Position numbers and translations under genes: made by a program. Below, piece after piece: positions 1 to 7,921 of a stretch of 64,000 nt of DNA. How positions within the stretch are numbered: position 1 is the stretch's first letter; every line of letters begins with the position of its first letter. The notes beneath the pieces were generated by a model, which was not told the origin of the DNA, made no database searches, and saw only the letters and a program-made list of their open reading frames with translations. This stretch comes from Roseobacter sp. GAI101. GTDB taxonomy: Bacteria > Pseudomonadota > Alphaproteobacteria > Rhodobacterales > Rhodobacteraceae. The DNA is taken from assembly GCF_000156335.1 (NCBI RefSeq), contig NZ_DS999213.1, positions 3,634,491 through 3,698,490 on the forward strand, in the 5' to 3' direction.

Positions 1-981
1 GAAGCAGAAGCCCCGGTTCAAGCGGAGACGGAAACTCAAGTCCAGTTGGAAGCCGAGACCCAAGTTCAAGTGGAAGCCGAAGCCCAGGTTGAAGCAGAAG
101 CTCAAGTGGATGCCGAAGTGGCTTTGCCACCTCTCGCTGCGAATTCGATCATCGGCGAAGCCGGGGTTGTGACGCAGAACCAGGCTGACAGCGACACTTG
201 GCACTCGGTCACCTTCGAGAACCCGTTGGTCGATCCTTCGGTCGTGATGGGCGGAATGACAGGAAACGGGGCGCAGCCCTATACTGTCCGCGTCCGCGAT
301 GTGACGTCTGACGGGTTTGACTATCAGATCGACGAGTGGGACTACCTTGACGGGAAGCACACCACGGAATCGATCAGCTGGCTTGCCGTCGAAAGCGGGA
401 CACACCGGTTGGAAGACGGGCGGACGATCACAGCAGGCAGCACGTCTGTCGGGGATAGCTGGAAAGCCGTTTCTTTCGACAAGGGCACTTTTGATCACGA
501 TCCGGTGGTGTTTGGCCAGTCGTCCAGTGACGGCAATGCCAGCGCCGTGGTGGACCGGATCAGGTCCGTCACATCGGACGGGTTCGAAACATGCCTGTTC
601 GGCGAGGAAGGCTCGGAAGCGCAGATCAGTTCTGATGCGTTCGACTGGATCGCGGTTGAAAGCGGTGGCTCTGCCTCAGCTGGATCGCTTGCGGGAACCA
701 CCGGCAGGATGGTCAACCACAAAGGGTCCGCCGTCGACTTTGACGGAGCGTTCGTGAACGACGCCTTTGTCTTCATGACTGAACTGCAAACCACCAACGG
801 GGCTGATCCGGCAACGTTGCGGACCACTTCGGTGGATGAGGATATGGCCATGCTGGCGATTGTTGAAGAACAGTCCAGCGACAGCGAGATGAACCATATC
901 TTTGAAGATGCAGGCTACGCCGGTTTCGATGCAGCGCCGATCTATGGCATGAGCGTCGAGCTCGAAGACGGTTTCTTCTAA
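1..981 (+). CDS. Repeat-rich lectin-like surface/secreted protein (5'-partial)
   Basis: The reading frame is open from base 1, so the N-terminus lies outside the window. Bases 1-117 encode a low-complexity run of alternating Glu-Ala and Gln-Val units (EAEAQV type), probably a stalk or linker. Three beta-rich modules follow at about 148-435, 436-690 and 691-978. Modules 1 and 2 share a pattern of W..V.F, DP.VV, V..VTSDGF and (S/D)WIAVESG or WLAVESG, which resembles the H-type lectin fold; module 3 is more divergent. No catalytic motif is visible. Its position beside a polysaccharide locus fits a glycan-binding or adhesive role, but that is inference. The frame and stop are certain; the function is not. 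Confidence 0.6.
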   Translation, partial: EAEAPVQAETETQVQLEAETQVQVEAEAQVEAEAQVDAEVALPPLAANSIIGEAGVVTQNQADSDTWHSVTFENPLVDPSVVMGGMTGNGAQPYTVRVRDVTSDGFDYQIDEWDYLDGKHTTESISWLAVESGTHRLEDGRTITAGSTSVGDSWKAVSFDKGTFDHDPVVFGQSSSDGNASAVVDRIRSVTSDGFETCLFGEEGSEAQISSDAFDWIAVESGGSASAGSLAGTTGRMVNHKGSAVDFDGAFVNDAFVFMTELQTTNGADPATLRTTSVDEDMAMLAIVEEQSSDSEMNHIFEDAGYAGFDAAPIYGMSVELEDGFF

Positions 982-992
982 AAAAAATCCGT

Positions 993-1022
993 GGCACCGC
1001 GATGCTTTGGCGTCGCGGTGCC
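993..1022 (+). terminator. Hairpin downstream of the lectin-like gene
   Basis: A perfect 10-bp stem (GGCACCGCGA / TCGCGGTGCC) with a 10-nt loop begins 11 bases after the stop codon. It has a run of A before it but no T-tract after it on the plus strand, so it may be a weak or Rho-assisted terminator. Confidence 0.5.
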
Positions 1023-1207
1023 GCCCCCCATTATTCCCTGTACTCCTAAGGTGCGGGGGTGGGTGCGGCGTGCCTAAAGGCACTCTCGCTTTCGTCCGAT
1101 TGAATAAGCAGCGCGGCCATTCGGACAAGTTACGCGACTCTGCGATCTCCCTAGTCTCAAGGTTGGCACGCCCCGGTGTGACGATGCCATGACCAGCACA
1201 AAGGGAG

Positions 1208-1735
1208 ATGACTGCTTTGACCGTCAAGAATTGCCTTATTGCGCGCGGCGCGCTGATATATCAACACGACCTCGTCAACCTGTATGGATGCGAGATCGGT
1301 GCCGACAGCCGCATCGGACCCTTTGTCGAAATCCAGGAAGGATGCGTCATCGGCGAAAGGTGCAAGATTTCTTCGCATAGTTTCCTTTGTGAAGGGGTGA
1401 CGCTTGAGGACGAGGTTTTTGTCGGCCATGGCGTCATGTTCACGAACGACCGCCATCCTGCCAGCACAAACGCCGATGGCAGTTTGAAGGACGCGCAAGA
1501 CTGGACCTGCGAACGGACCCACGTCGGTCGCGGTGCGGCAATCGGGTCGAATGCGACCATTCTGCCGGGGGTGACCATAGGCAAGGGGGCCGTCGTTGGT
1601 GCCGGTGCCGTCGTGACCCACGATGTTCCTGAAAACACGACCGTGATCGGGGTTCCCGCCCGCGCTGTTGGCACCGCGAAAGCGGGGGCAAAGGCCGCGC
1701 GGCACGGTGATGCACAGCACAAGGTGATGTCATGA
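1208..1735 (+). CDS. Left-handed beta-helix N-acetyltransferase (WbpD/WlbB-like)
   Basis: This 175-residue protein is built almost entirely of hexapeptide repeats (I-G-x-x-x-x), with an ending near VIGVPAR typical of sugar acyltransferases. The closest functional class I recognise is WbpD/WlbB, which acetylates the 3-amino group of UDP-2-acetamido-3-amino-2,3-dideoxyglucuronate. It heads an operon and overlaps the next gene by ATGA, and the neighbours supply a matching oxidoreductase and aminotransferase. The start is ambiguous. The ATG at 1208 abuts the AAGGGAG ribosome site, whereas a TTG at 1217 is spaced better. The family is clear; the exact sugar substrate is inferred. Confidence 0.85.
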   Translation: MTALTVKNCLIARGALIYQHDLVNLYGCEIGADSRIGPFVEIQEGCVIGERCKISSHSFLCEGVTLEDEVFVGHGVMFTNDRHPASTNADGSLKDAQDWTCERTHVGRGAAIGSNATILPGVTIGKGAVVGAGAVVTHDVPENTTVIGVPARAVGTAKAGAKAARHGDAQHKVMS

Positions 1736-2751
1736 TCGGCATCGGAATCATCGGTTTCGGCTACTGGGGTCCGAACCTTGCCCGTGCCATCAGCGAAAGC
1801 GTTGTGTCGCGGGTGGAAATGATCGCTGACGGATCGGAAAAGGCCCGCGATCGCGCTGGGCTCAGGTACCCGTCATCCCGCGTCGTCGCCAACCCGTCCG
1901 AGATGTTTCGGGACCCGGCGGTGGATGCGGTCGTCATTGCCACGCCGGTCCATACGCATTTTGAACTGGCCATGGCAGCCCTGAAAGCTGGCAAACACGT
2001 GCTTGTCGAAAAGCCGATGACCGAAACGGTCGCGCAATCCCTTCGGCTGGTCGAAGAAGCGGCACGGCGTAACCTGACCCTGATGGTGGATCACACCTTT
2101 ATCTACACTCCCGCCGTGCAAAAAATCTCGGGGCTGATCCAGTCCGGAGAGCTGGGCGATGTCTATTACTACGACTCCACCCGCGTGAACCTTGGTCTTT
2201 TTCAGCGTGATGTGAATGTCATCTGGGATCTTGCGGTGCATGACCTTGCGATCATGGATCACCTGTTGGACCAGCATCCGGTGGCAATTTCCGCCACTGC
2301 GAACGGGTTTCTGTCGGGCAGTCCTGAAAACATGGCACATCTGACTGTGCAATACGACGGGGGCGCGGTCGCACATCTGAACGTCAACTGGCTGGCCCCG
2401 GTGAAAATCCGGCAGACCCTTGTGGGCGGCAGCCGCAAGATGGTCGTCTACGATGACATGCAAACCAGCGAAAAGATCAAGGTCTACGACCGCGGCGCGT
2501 CCTGCGGTGACGGACCTTACGAACATCTCGTGTCCTACCGTCTGGGTGACATGTCGGCCCCGGCCTTGTCGTCTAAAGAGGCGTTGTTGACCGAGGTCGA
2601 GGAATTTGTCCGCAGCATCGAAAGCGGTACCGTGCCGCTTACCGATGGCCACGGTGGTTTGCGCGTTGTCGAAATGCTGGCCGCAGCCAGCCAGTCCACC
2701 AAGTTGCGCGGCCATCCCATAGATCTTGTAACATTGAAGGAAGCGTCATGA
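1732..2751 (+). CDS. Gfo/Idh/MocA-family oxidoreductase (WbpB/WlbA-like)
   Basis: The 339-residue protein has an N-terminal NAD(P)-binding Rossmann fold (GFGYWG near residue 8) and the family EKP signature at residues 93-95, followed by the C-terminal alpha/beta substrate domain. In diamino-sugar pathways such enzymes oxidise C3 of a UDP-N-acetylglucosaminuronate to the 3-keto sugar. It overlaps the acetyltransferase upstream and the aminotransferase downstream by four bases each, so translation is probably coupled. No UDP-GlcNAc 6-dehydrogenase (WbpA) is visible in the window, so the uronate precursor would have to be made elsewhere, or the substrate is different. Confidence 0.88.
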   Translation: MIGIGIIGFGYWGPNLARAISESVVSRVEMIADGSEKARDRAGLRYPSSRVVANPSEMFRDPAVDAVVIATPVHTHFELAMAALKAGKHVLVEKPMTETVAQSLRLVEEAARRNLTLMVDHTFIYTPAVQKISGLIQSGELGDVYYYDSTRVNLGLFQRDVNVIWDLAVHDLAIMDHLLDQHPVAISATANGFLSGSPENMAHLTVQYDGGAVAHLNVNWLAPVKIRQTLVGGSRKMVVYDDMQTSEKIKVYDRGASCGDGPYEHLVSYRLGDMSAPALSSKEALLTEVEEFVRSIESGTVPLTDGHGGLRVVEMLAAASQSTKLRGHPIDLVTLKEAS

Positions 2752-3884
2752 TCCCATTTCTGGACCTCAAGCGTCAGTACGCGAAGATCGGCAAGGATAT
2801 CGAAAGCAAGGTGGTCGATACGCTGCGCAGCGGGCATTATGTGCTGGGCGACACGGTGGAGCGTTTCGAGGGGCATTTTGCGGCCTATTGCGGCACGCGC
2901 CACGCCTTGGCCGTCAGCAGCGGTACATCCGCCTTGCACCTGGCCTTGCTGGCCGCGGACGTCGGCCCGGGTGACGAAGTCATCACGGTGCCCACCACAT
3001 TCGTCGCGACCGTTGCCGCGATCCTGTACTGCGGGGCCACGCCCGTTCTGGTCGATGTGGACCCCGACACGCTGACCATGGACCCCGCGCAATGCGCCGC
3101 CGCGATCACGGCGCGGACAAAGGCCATTATTCCCGTGCATTTCCACGGACGGATGGCGGATATGGCGGCGATTTGCGCCATCGCGGAAGAAAACCAGTTG
3201 ACAGTCATCGAAGATGCGGCGCAGGCCCACGGGGCCGAGCGGGACGGAAAACGCGCCGGCAGTTTCGGACATATGGGGTGTTTCAGCTTCTACCCCGGCA
3301 AGAACCTAGGCGCGGCAGGCGAGGGGGGCGCGGTCACGACCGACGATCCGCAGCTTGCCGCGCGCATCCACATGCTGCGCGACTGGGGGCAGGAACGCCG
3401 TTCGGTACACAGCTGTCTTGGATATAATTACCGTATGGATGCGGTGCAGGGCGCGGTGCTGGACATCAAGCTGGCCCACCTCGAGGATTGGAACAAGGCG
3501 CGGCGTCAGGTGTCGCTGGCCTATGACGCGAGCTTGACCGATCTGGTCGGAAAGCCGCCCGGTGCGGGGCAAGCGGACCATGTCTTTCACGTATATGCCA
3601 TCACATCGGCCCACCGTGACACCTTGCGCGCGGCGCTCGACACGGCTGGCATCGGCACGAACATCCACTATCCGCGGCCCGTTCACCTGCAACCGGGATA
3701 CGCAAACCTTGGCTACGGACCGGGCAGCCTGCCGGTCGCTGAATCCTACGCCACCCACACCCTGTCGCTTCCGATCTTTCCCGAACTGAAGCCGGACGAG
3801 GTGGCACAAGTCATATCTGCGGTAAACGCCTTTGCGGCACAGACCCCGCAAGATGCAGTTGAAGAAATGGAGACCGTATCATGA
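2748..3884 (+). CDS. DegT/DnrJ/EryC1/StrS-family sugar aminotransferase (first copy)
   Basis: This 378-residue PLP enzyme belongs to the sugar-nucleotide aminotransferase family. The SGTSALHLAL segment near residue 60, the EDAAQAHGA segment and the SFYPGKN motif, with the likely Schiff-base lysine at residue 185, are all present. It probably aminates a keto sugar made by the preceding oxidoreductase, as WbpE/WlbC does at C3. Both ends overlap neighbouring genes by ATGA. A second family member lies two genes downstream; the two sequences differ clearly, which argues for two different amination steps and not a recent duplication. Confidence 0.9.
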   Translation: MIPFLDLKRQYAKIGKDIESKVVDTLRSGHYVLGDTVERFEGHFAAYCGTRHALAVSSGTSALHLALLAADVGPGDEVITVPTTFVATVAAILYCGATPVLVDVDPDTLTMDPAQCAAAITARTKAIIPVHFHGRMADMAAICAIAEENQLTVIEDAAQAHGAERDGKRAGSFGHMGCFSFYPGKNLGAAGEGGAVTTDDPQLAARIHMLRDWGQERRSVHSCLGYNYRMDAVQGAVLDIKLAHLEDWNKARRQVSLAYDASLTDLVGKPPGAGQADHVFHVYAITSAHRDTLRAALDTAGIGTNIHYPRPVHLQPGYANLGYGPGSLPVAESYATHTLSLPIFPELKPDEVAQVISAVNAFAAQTPQDAVEEMETVS

Positions 3885-4882
3885 TCGGTGAGAAAACCCT
3901 TGAGGATGCGCGGGTGCTTGTGACCGGGGGCAGCGGCTTTGTCGGATCCCACATCGCCGGCCTGCTGTTGGATGAGGACGTGCAAGAGGTCGTCGTGGTG
4001 GACAACATGGTCCGCGGGCGTCCCGAAAATCTTGGCGATCTGCGCAAGGACCCGCGGCTGCACCTGATCGAAGGGGATATTCGCGACCGGTCCCTGATGC
4101 GGGATCTGGTCGGGCACAGTGACGTGGTCTTTCATCAGGCCGCCCTCAGGATCACCCATTGCGTGGCCGAACCGGAGGAAGCGATGCAGGTCATGGTGCA
4201 GGCCACCTTTGACATCCTGCGCGACTGCGTCGAACACAAGGTGCGCAAGGTGGTGATGGCCTCCTCCGCGTCCATCTACGGTATGGCCGACCAGTTCCCG
4301 ACCCCCGAAACCGGTGCGCCCTACGCCAACCGCACGCTTTACGGGGCGGCAAAGACCTTTGGCGAAGGCTTGCTCAGATCCCTGCATGATACCGACGGGC
4401 TGGATTATGTCGCTTTGCGGTATTTCAATGTCTACGGACCACGCATGGATCTGCATGGCAAATACACCGAAGTCATGGTGCGCTGGATGGAACGCCTTGC
4501 CGCCGGGCTTCAGCCTGTGGCCTTTGGGGACGGGCATCAGACCATGGACATGATCCATGTCCGTGACGTTGCACGCGCCAACATCCTTGCGGCCAAAGCG
4601 CCTGTTACCGACCGTGTCTACAACGTTGGATCGGGGACCGAGACATCGCTGCTTGAGCTTGCGCATCATCTTGCGGCCGGCATGGGCCGCCCCGATATCA
4701 AACCGGGCCACGCGCCGGAACGGGCGGTAAACCCCGTGCCGCGGCGGCTGGCTGACGTGTCGGCAGCGACAAAAGATCTGGGCTTCTCGACCGAGATCGG
4801 CCTGGAGGAAGGCCTTGCGGATCTCATTTCCTGGTGGCGCGCTGAACAGGGGGCCGTACGCCCGACAGAGGCCGCAGAATGA
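3881..4882 (+). CDS. NAD-dependent epimerase/dehydratase (extended SDR)
   Basis: The 333-residue protein has the extended SDR layout: a GGSGFVG nucleotide-binding loop at residues 16-22, a serine-rich SSASIYG strand and the catalytic Tyr154-x3-Lys158 pair, then the FNVYGPR segment. This class epimerises or dehydrates UDP-hexoses, usually at C4, C5 or C6. Placed between two sugar aminotransferases in a tightly overlapping operon, it could supply the keto or epimer form used by the second aminotransferase. I cannot tell a UDP-glucose 4-epimerase from a 4,6-dehydratase with confidence. Confidence 0.87.
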   Translation: MIGEKTLEDARVLVTGGSGFVGSHIAGLLLDEDVQEVVVVDNMVRGRPENLGDLRKDPRLHLIEGDIRDRSLMRDLVGHSDVVFHQAALRITHCVAEPEEAMQVMVQATFDILRDCVEHKVRKVVMASSASIYGMADQFPTPETGAPYANRTLYGAAKTFGEGLLRSLHDTDGLDYVALRYFNVYGPRMDLHGKYTEVMVRWMERLAAGLQPVAFGDGHQTMDMIHVRDVARANILAAKAPVTDRVYNVGSGTETSLLELAHHLAAGMGRPDIKPGHAPERAVNPVPRRLADVSAATKDLGFSTEIGLEEGLADLISWWRAEQGAVRPTEAAE

Positions 4883-6057
4883 TCCCCATCGCAAAACCCT
4901 GTTTAGGCCTGCTGGAGGCCAAGGCCGCCGAGCAGGTCATCGCCTCCGGCTGGGTATCGCAAGGACCGCAAGTCGCCGGGTTCGAGGCCGACTTTGCCGC
5001 CTTTACCGGGGCAAAACACGCCTGCGCCGTATCAAATTGCACATCGGCCCTGCATCTGGCGCTGCTGGGCGTCGGGGTACGGCCGGGGGACGAGGTTATT
5101 ACCGTCAGTCATTCGTTTATCGCGGGGGCCAACACGGTGCGCCAATGTGGTGGCATGCCGGTTTTCGTCGATATCGAGGCGGGCGGCTACAACGTTGATC
5201 CCGACCAACTGGCTGCGGCGGTCAGCAGGCGCACGCGGGCGATCCTGGTGGTGCACCAGATGGGGATGCCCTGTGACATGCGTGCCATCATGCAAGTGGC
5301 AAACCACGAGAGGATTGCCGTGGTCGAAGATGCCGCCTGCGCCGTCGGGTCGGAAATCCAGTTCGGGTCGGGGTGGCGGAGGATTGGCCGCCCGATGGGC
5401 GACGTGGTGTGTTTTTCGTTCCATCCGCGCAAGGTGATCACCACCGGCGAAGGCGGGATGCTGACGACCGACAACGTCGTGCTGGATGATAAATTCCGGC
5501 TGTGGCGGCAGCACGGCATGTCCGTTTCGGACACCAGCCGACATGCCAGCGCGCAGGTTATTTTCGAAGACTACCCGGTTCAGGGCTACAATTACCGGAT
5601 GACCGACATGCAAGCGGCGATCGGGCGCGAACAGCTCAAGCGGCTGCCGGACATCGTGCGCCGCCGCAGGGAGCTGGCAAACCGCTACCGGCTGGCGCTT
5701 CAGGATATGGACGGTGCCCGCCCGCCCGCCGAACCGGTCTGGGCGCGGTCCAACTGGCAAAGCTACTGCGTGCGTCTTGAAGACGGTATCGATCAGGTGG
5801 CGTTGATGCAGGCGATGCTGGATCAGGGTGTGGCGTCGCGTCGGGGTATCATGAACATGCATCAGGAGGATGCCCAACGGGACGTGCCGCTGGCCTTTCC
5901 CTTGCCGCGGTCAGAGGCAGCGCGCGACCGCTCTGTCTTGTTGCCGCTTTATGCTCAGATGACGGATGAGGAACACGATACCGTGCTGTCCGTCTTTTCC
6001 GACGCATTGAAAACAGCCCGTCAGCCCGCCCGGATAAATCTGGTGCAGGCTGTCTGA
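4879..6057 (+). CDS. DegT/DnrJ/EryC1/StrS-family sugar aminotransferase (second copy)
   Basis: This 392-residue PLP-dependent sugar aminotransferase has a SNCTSALHLALLG segment, an EDAACAVGSE segment and SFHPRK, with the likely PLP lysine at residue 185. Enzymes of this branch make 4-amino sugars, such as PglE and perosamine synthase. It is the last gene of the five-gene plus-strand operon and overlaps the SDR gene by ATGA. Only seven bases separate its stop from the stop of the convergent NeuD/PglD-like acetyltransferase, whose family N-acetylates exactly this kind of 4-amino sugar. The pairing is suggestive but not proof. Confidence 0.9.
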   Translation: MIPIAKPCLGLLEAKAAEQVIASGWVSQGPQVAGFEADFAAFTGAKHACAVSNCTSALHLALLGVGVRPGDEVITVSHSFIAGANTVRQCGGMPVFVDIEAGGYNVDPDQLAAAVSRRTRAILVVHQMGMPCDMRAIMQVANHERIAVVEDAACAVGSEIQFGSGWRRIGRPMGDVVCFSFHPRKVITTGEGGMLTTDNVVLDDKFRLWRQHGMSVSDTSRHASAQVIFEDYPVQGYNYRMTDMQAAIGREQLKRLPDIVRRRRELANRYRLALQDMDGARPPAEPVWARSNWQSYCVRLEDGIDQVALMQAMLDQGVASRRGIMNMHQEDAQRDVPLAFPLPRSEAARDRSVLLPLYAQMTDEEHDTVLSVFSDALKTARQPARINLVQAV

Positions 6058-6064
6058 TCCCTGA

Positions 6065-6700
6065 TCAGGCAGGGCTTTGGGGCAGGACGCGGGCAGGATT
6101 GCCCGCGACCACAGCCCCCGCCGGGACATCGCGCACCACGACAGACCCCAATCCGACCAGCGCGCCGTCCCCCACGGTCACGCCGCTGATGGCACTGCCG
6201 CTGCCGATGTAGCAGCCGTTGCCGATCCGGGTGCCGCCCGCGAGGATGACCCCTGCGCCGATCAGCGAAAAATTCCCGATCGACACATCATGGTGAACGA
6301 TGCTGTGCGGCAGGATCAGGACGTGATCGCCGATCTGTCCGTTGGACGTCACCAATACCCCGTCATAAAGCACGGTTCCGCACCCCAGCTGGGCAAAGCG
6401 CGACACGGACGCTGAGGGATGTTCAAAACAGACAAAGCGGTCCAAGGGCAGGCCCAGGCGGTGTACGATATCCGCACGGGCGCGAAAGCTGCTTGGCGAT
6501 CCGATCAAAAGCAGGAATTGCGCATGGGGAAAATCATCGGCGCTGGAAAGCGGCAGGATAGGGACCCCTTCGAATGATGTTCCTTTGTATTGCGCACTGT
6601 CGTCAAGGATTGCGACAATTCGGTATTTGTCTGAAAGAGCGATAAAAGCTTCAATACAATTTCCGCTCATACCAATTAGGATAAGTGAAGAACGCGCCAT
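6065..6700 (-). CDS. NeuD/PglD-family sugar acetyltransferase
   Basis: The 211-residue protein has the two-part NeuD/PglD form: a small N-terminal domain (residues 5-75) and a C-terminal left-handed beta-helix. The helix region carries the IVHHDVSIG motif, which corresponds to the catalytic histidine region of the family, and ends in VVAGNPARV. Relatives acetylate the amino group of UDP-4-amino sugars or O-acetylate sialic acid. It is convergent with the aminotransferase operon, and its promoter must lie in the AT-rich palindromic region at 6701-7149. The start ATG at 6700 follows a GGCGGTGG stretch. Confidence 0.85.
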   Translation of the reverse strand: MARSSLILIGMSGNCIEAFIALSDKYRIVAILDDSAQYKGTSFEGVPILPLSSADDFPHAQFLLLIGSPSSFRARADIVHRLGLPLDRFVCFEHPSASVSRFAQLGCGTVLYDGVLVTSNGQIGDHVLILPHSIVHHDVSIGNFSLIGAGVILAGGTRIGNGCYIGSGSAISGVTVGDGALVGLGSVVVRDVPAGAVVAGNPARVLPQSPA

Positions 6701-7149
6701 TTTGCCACCGCCCTGTTACCATTTTCTTTGTCAGATTGATAAATATCAATATTTTTATGCGAATGTATTACACCATATAACCTATATGGAGATAACACCA
6801 TGTTATCACACACTTAACCGGTTTGATATCTTTGATTCCGTAAATGGAGTTATCGGATAGGTTGTTTGATGGCCCGCTTATTATCCAACTACGAGTTGCT
6901 GCATATACTATTGCTGCAACTACTACGCCTCTTGGCTGAGGTAATACGGCGAAATGCCGAATGAGGAGGGGACGTTCCGGCGTCTTTGAGTAGGACGAAA
7001 ATATAAACTGGGGAACAAATGACGCCATTTGAGCAAGGGCTGACAGCCTTTTGGAAATGGACGCCAAGGGTTTAGGCCTTTGCCATATTCCATGCTCGTA
7101 AGTCGATCGTTCCAAACCCCATTCATATATTGAAAAGGGTTGAGAGAAA
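6701..7149. other. AT-rich intergenic region, no supported gene
   Basis: This 449-bp gap separates the divergent NeuD-like and LuxR-like genes and is much richer in A+T than its surroundings. I see no convincing coding sequence. It contains several short perfect inverted repeats near the NeuD side (6735-6807), an AACCGGTT octamer at 6816-6823, and a direct repeat TTGCTGCA at 6896-6903 and 6911-6918. It probably carries both promoters and regulator sites. Its composition could also reflect acquisition from elsewhere. Confidence 0.6.
6735..6807. promoter_or_regulatory. Cluster of three perfect palindromes, candidate operators
   Basis: Three interrupted perfect palindromes lie within 73 bp. They are ATTGATA-aa-TATCAAT (6735-6750), CCATATA-acc-TATATGG (6773-6789) and GATAAC-accat-GTTATC (6791-6807). 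They sit 35-107 bp upstream of the minus-strand NeuD-like start. Spacing and symmetry suggest binding sites for dimeric regulators. The AT-rich background raises the chance of coincidental short palindromes. Confidence 0.4.
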
Positions 7150-7911
7150 ATGACTAAGATTTCTAAGATGAGCCAACCGCTCGCGATAAACGTGCCACGG
7201 TCCACCAGTGCGCGCACCAACAGCCACGTGCCTGGCATTATCAGTATCGTCTGCGAATTACCGTTCGAACTGGACGTGCTTGGCAATTTGCTGCGACGTG
7301 TCTTTCCCGAAGCGGACATAAGATGCTTCAAGACAGCAGCGGAATGGGACGACGCCCCCGACTGTGACACAAGCCAGGAGATTTTGCTCTACAGCCTTGG
7401 TGACAATCAGATTTCCGACAATGCGGTCAAGGCCGAGCTTCGGAAATTCATCTCGGATGCAGGCACACGGCGCGTGATCGTGACATCGCATAGCAATGAC
7501 ACGATGTCTGTGTTCGAAGCCATTGAATGTGGCGCGGCAGGCTTCATTCCGGCAAATGCCGGGCTTGATGAATTGCTGGAAGCCATCAGCGCGGATTTTG
7601 CAAAATGCGTCGTGATCCCGCGCGCCAGTCTGGAAGCGCTTCGGGCTGAAATGCCGGTCACGGCACCGCAGAACCCCGGTCTGGAACGCTTCTTTACCGA
7701 AAGGCAGCTTGATGTTGCCCGCGCGTTGCAGCGCGGCGATGCCAACAAGATCATCGCCTACGATCTTGGGGTCTGTGAAAGCACGGTCAAGGTCCACATC
7801 CGCAACATCATGCGCAAACTTTCCGCGACGAACCGGACCCAGGCCGCCTATAAGCTGAACCAACTGGCCAATGGTGATCCCGAGCTCGAGAAAAACCTGA
7901 ACGATGCGTGA
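7150..7911 (+). CDS. LuxR-family regulator with atypical receiver-like domain
   Basis: The C-terminal part (about residues 183-240) is a clear LuxR/FixJ-type helix-turn-helix (FTERQLDVARALQRG, then STVKVHIRNIMRKL). Residues 29-165 look like a response-regulator receiver, ending in the ECGAAGFIPANAGLDELLEAI pattern typical of receivers. The strand that should carry the phospho-acceptor aspartate reads EILLYSLG, with serine or glycine instead of Asp, and the acidic pair after strand 1 is missing. It therefore probably acts without phosphorylation. It lies between two halves of a polysaccharide locus and is a good candidate for its regulator, though that is inference. Confidence 0.85.
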   Translation: MTKISKMSQPLAINVPRSTSARTNSHVPGIISIVCELPFELDVLGNLLRRVFPEADIRCFKTAAEWDDAPDCDTSQEILLYSLGDNQISDNAVKAELRKFISDAGTRRVIVTSHSNDTMSVFEAIECGAAGFIPANAGLDELLEAISADFAKCVVIPRASLEALRAEMPVTAPQNPGLERFFTERQLDVARALQRGDANKIIAYDLGVCESTVKVHIRNIMRKLSATNRTQAAYKLNQLANGDPELEKNLNDA

Positions 7912-7921
7912 AACGGATGCA

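Noticed and set aside
1732..4882. Possible frameshifts between the first five sugar genes
   Set aside because: Each junction is a four-base ATGA overlap with complete proteins of normal length on both sides, so it is coupling and not a break.
3746..4894. A 382-codon minus-strand open frame opposite the SDR gene
   Set aside because: It lies wholly against the SDR gene and the ends of both aminotransferase genes, which have clear family motifs and coupled starts.
7019..7075. An 18-residue frame after GGGGAACAA upstream of the LuxR-type gene
   Set aside because: It could be a leader peptide, but there is no codon bias, terminator or attenuator structure to support it.
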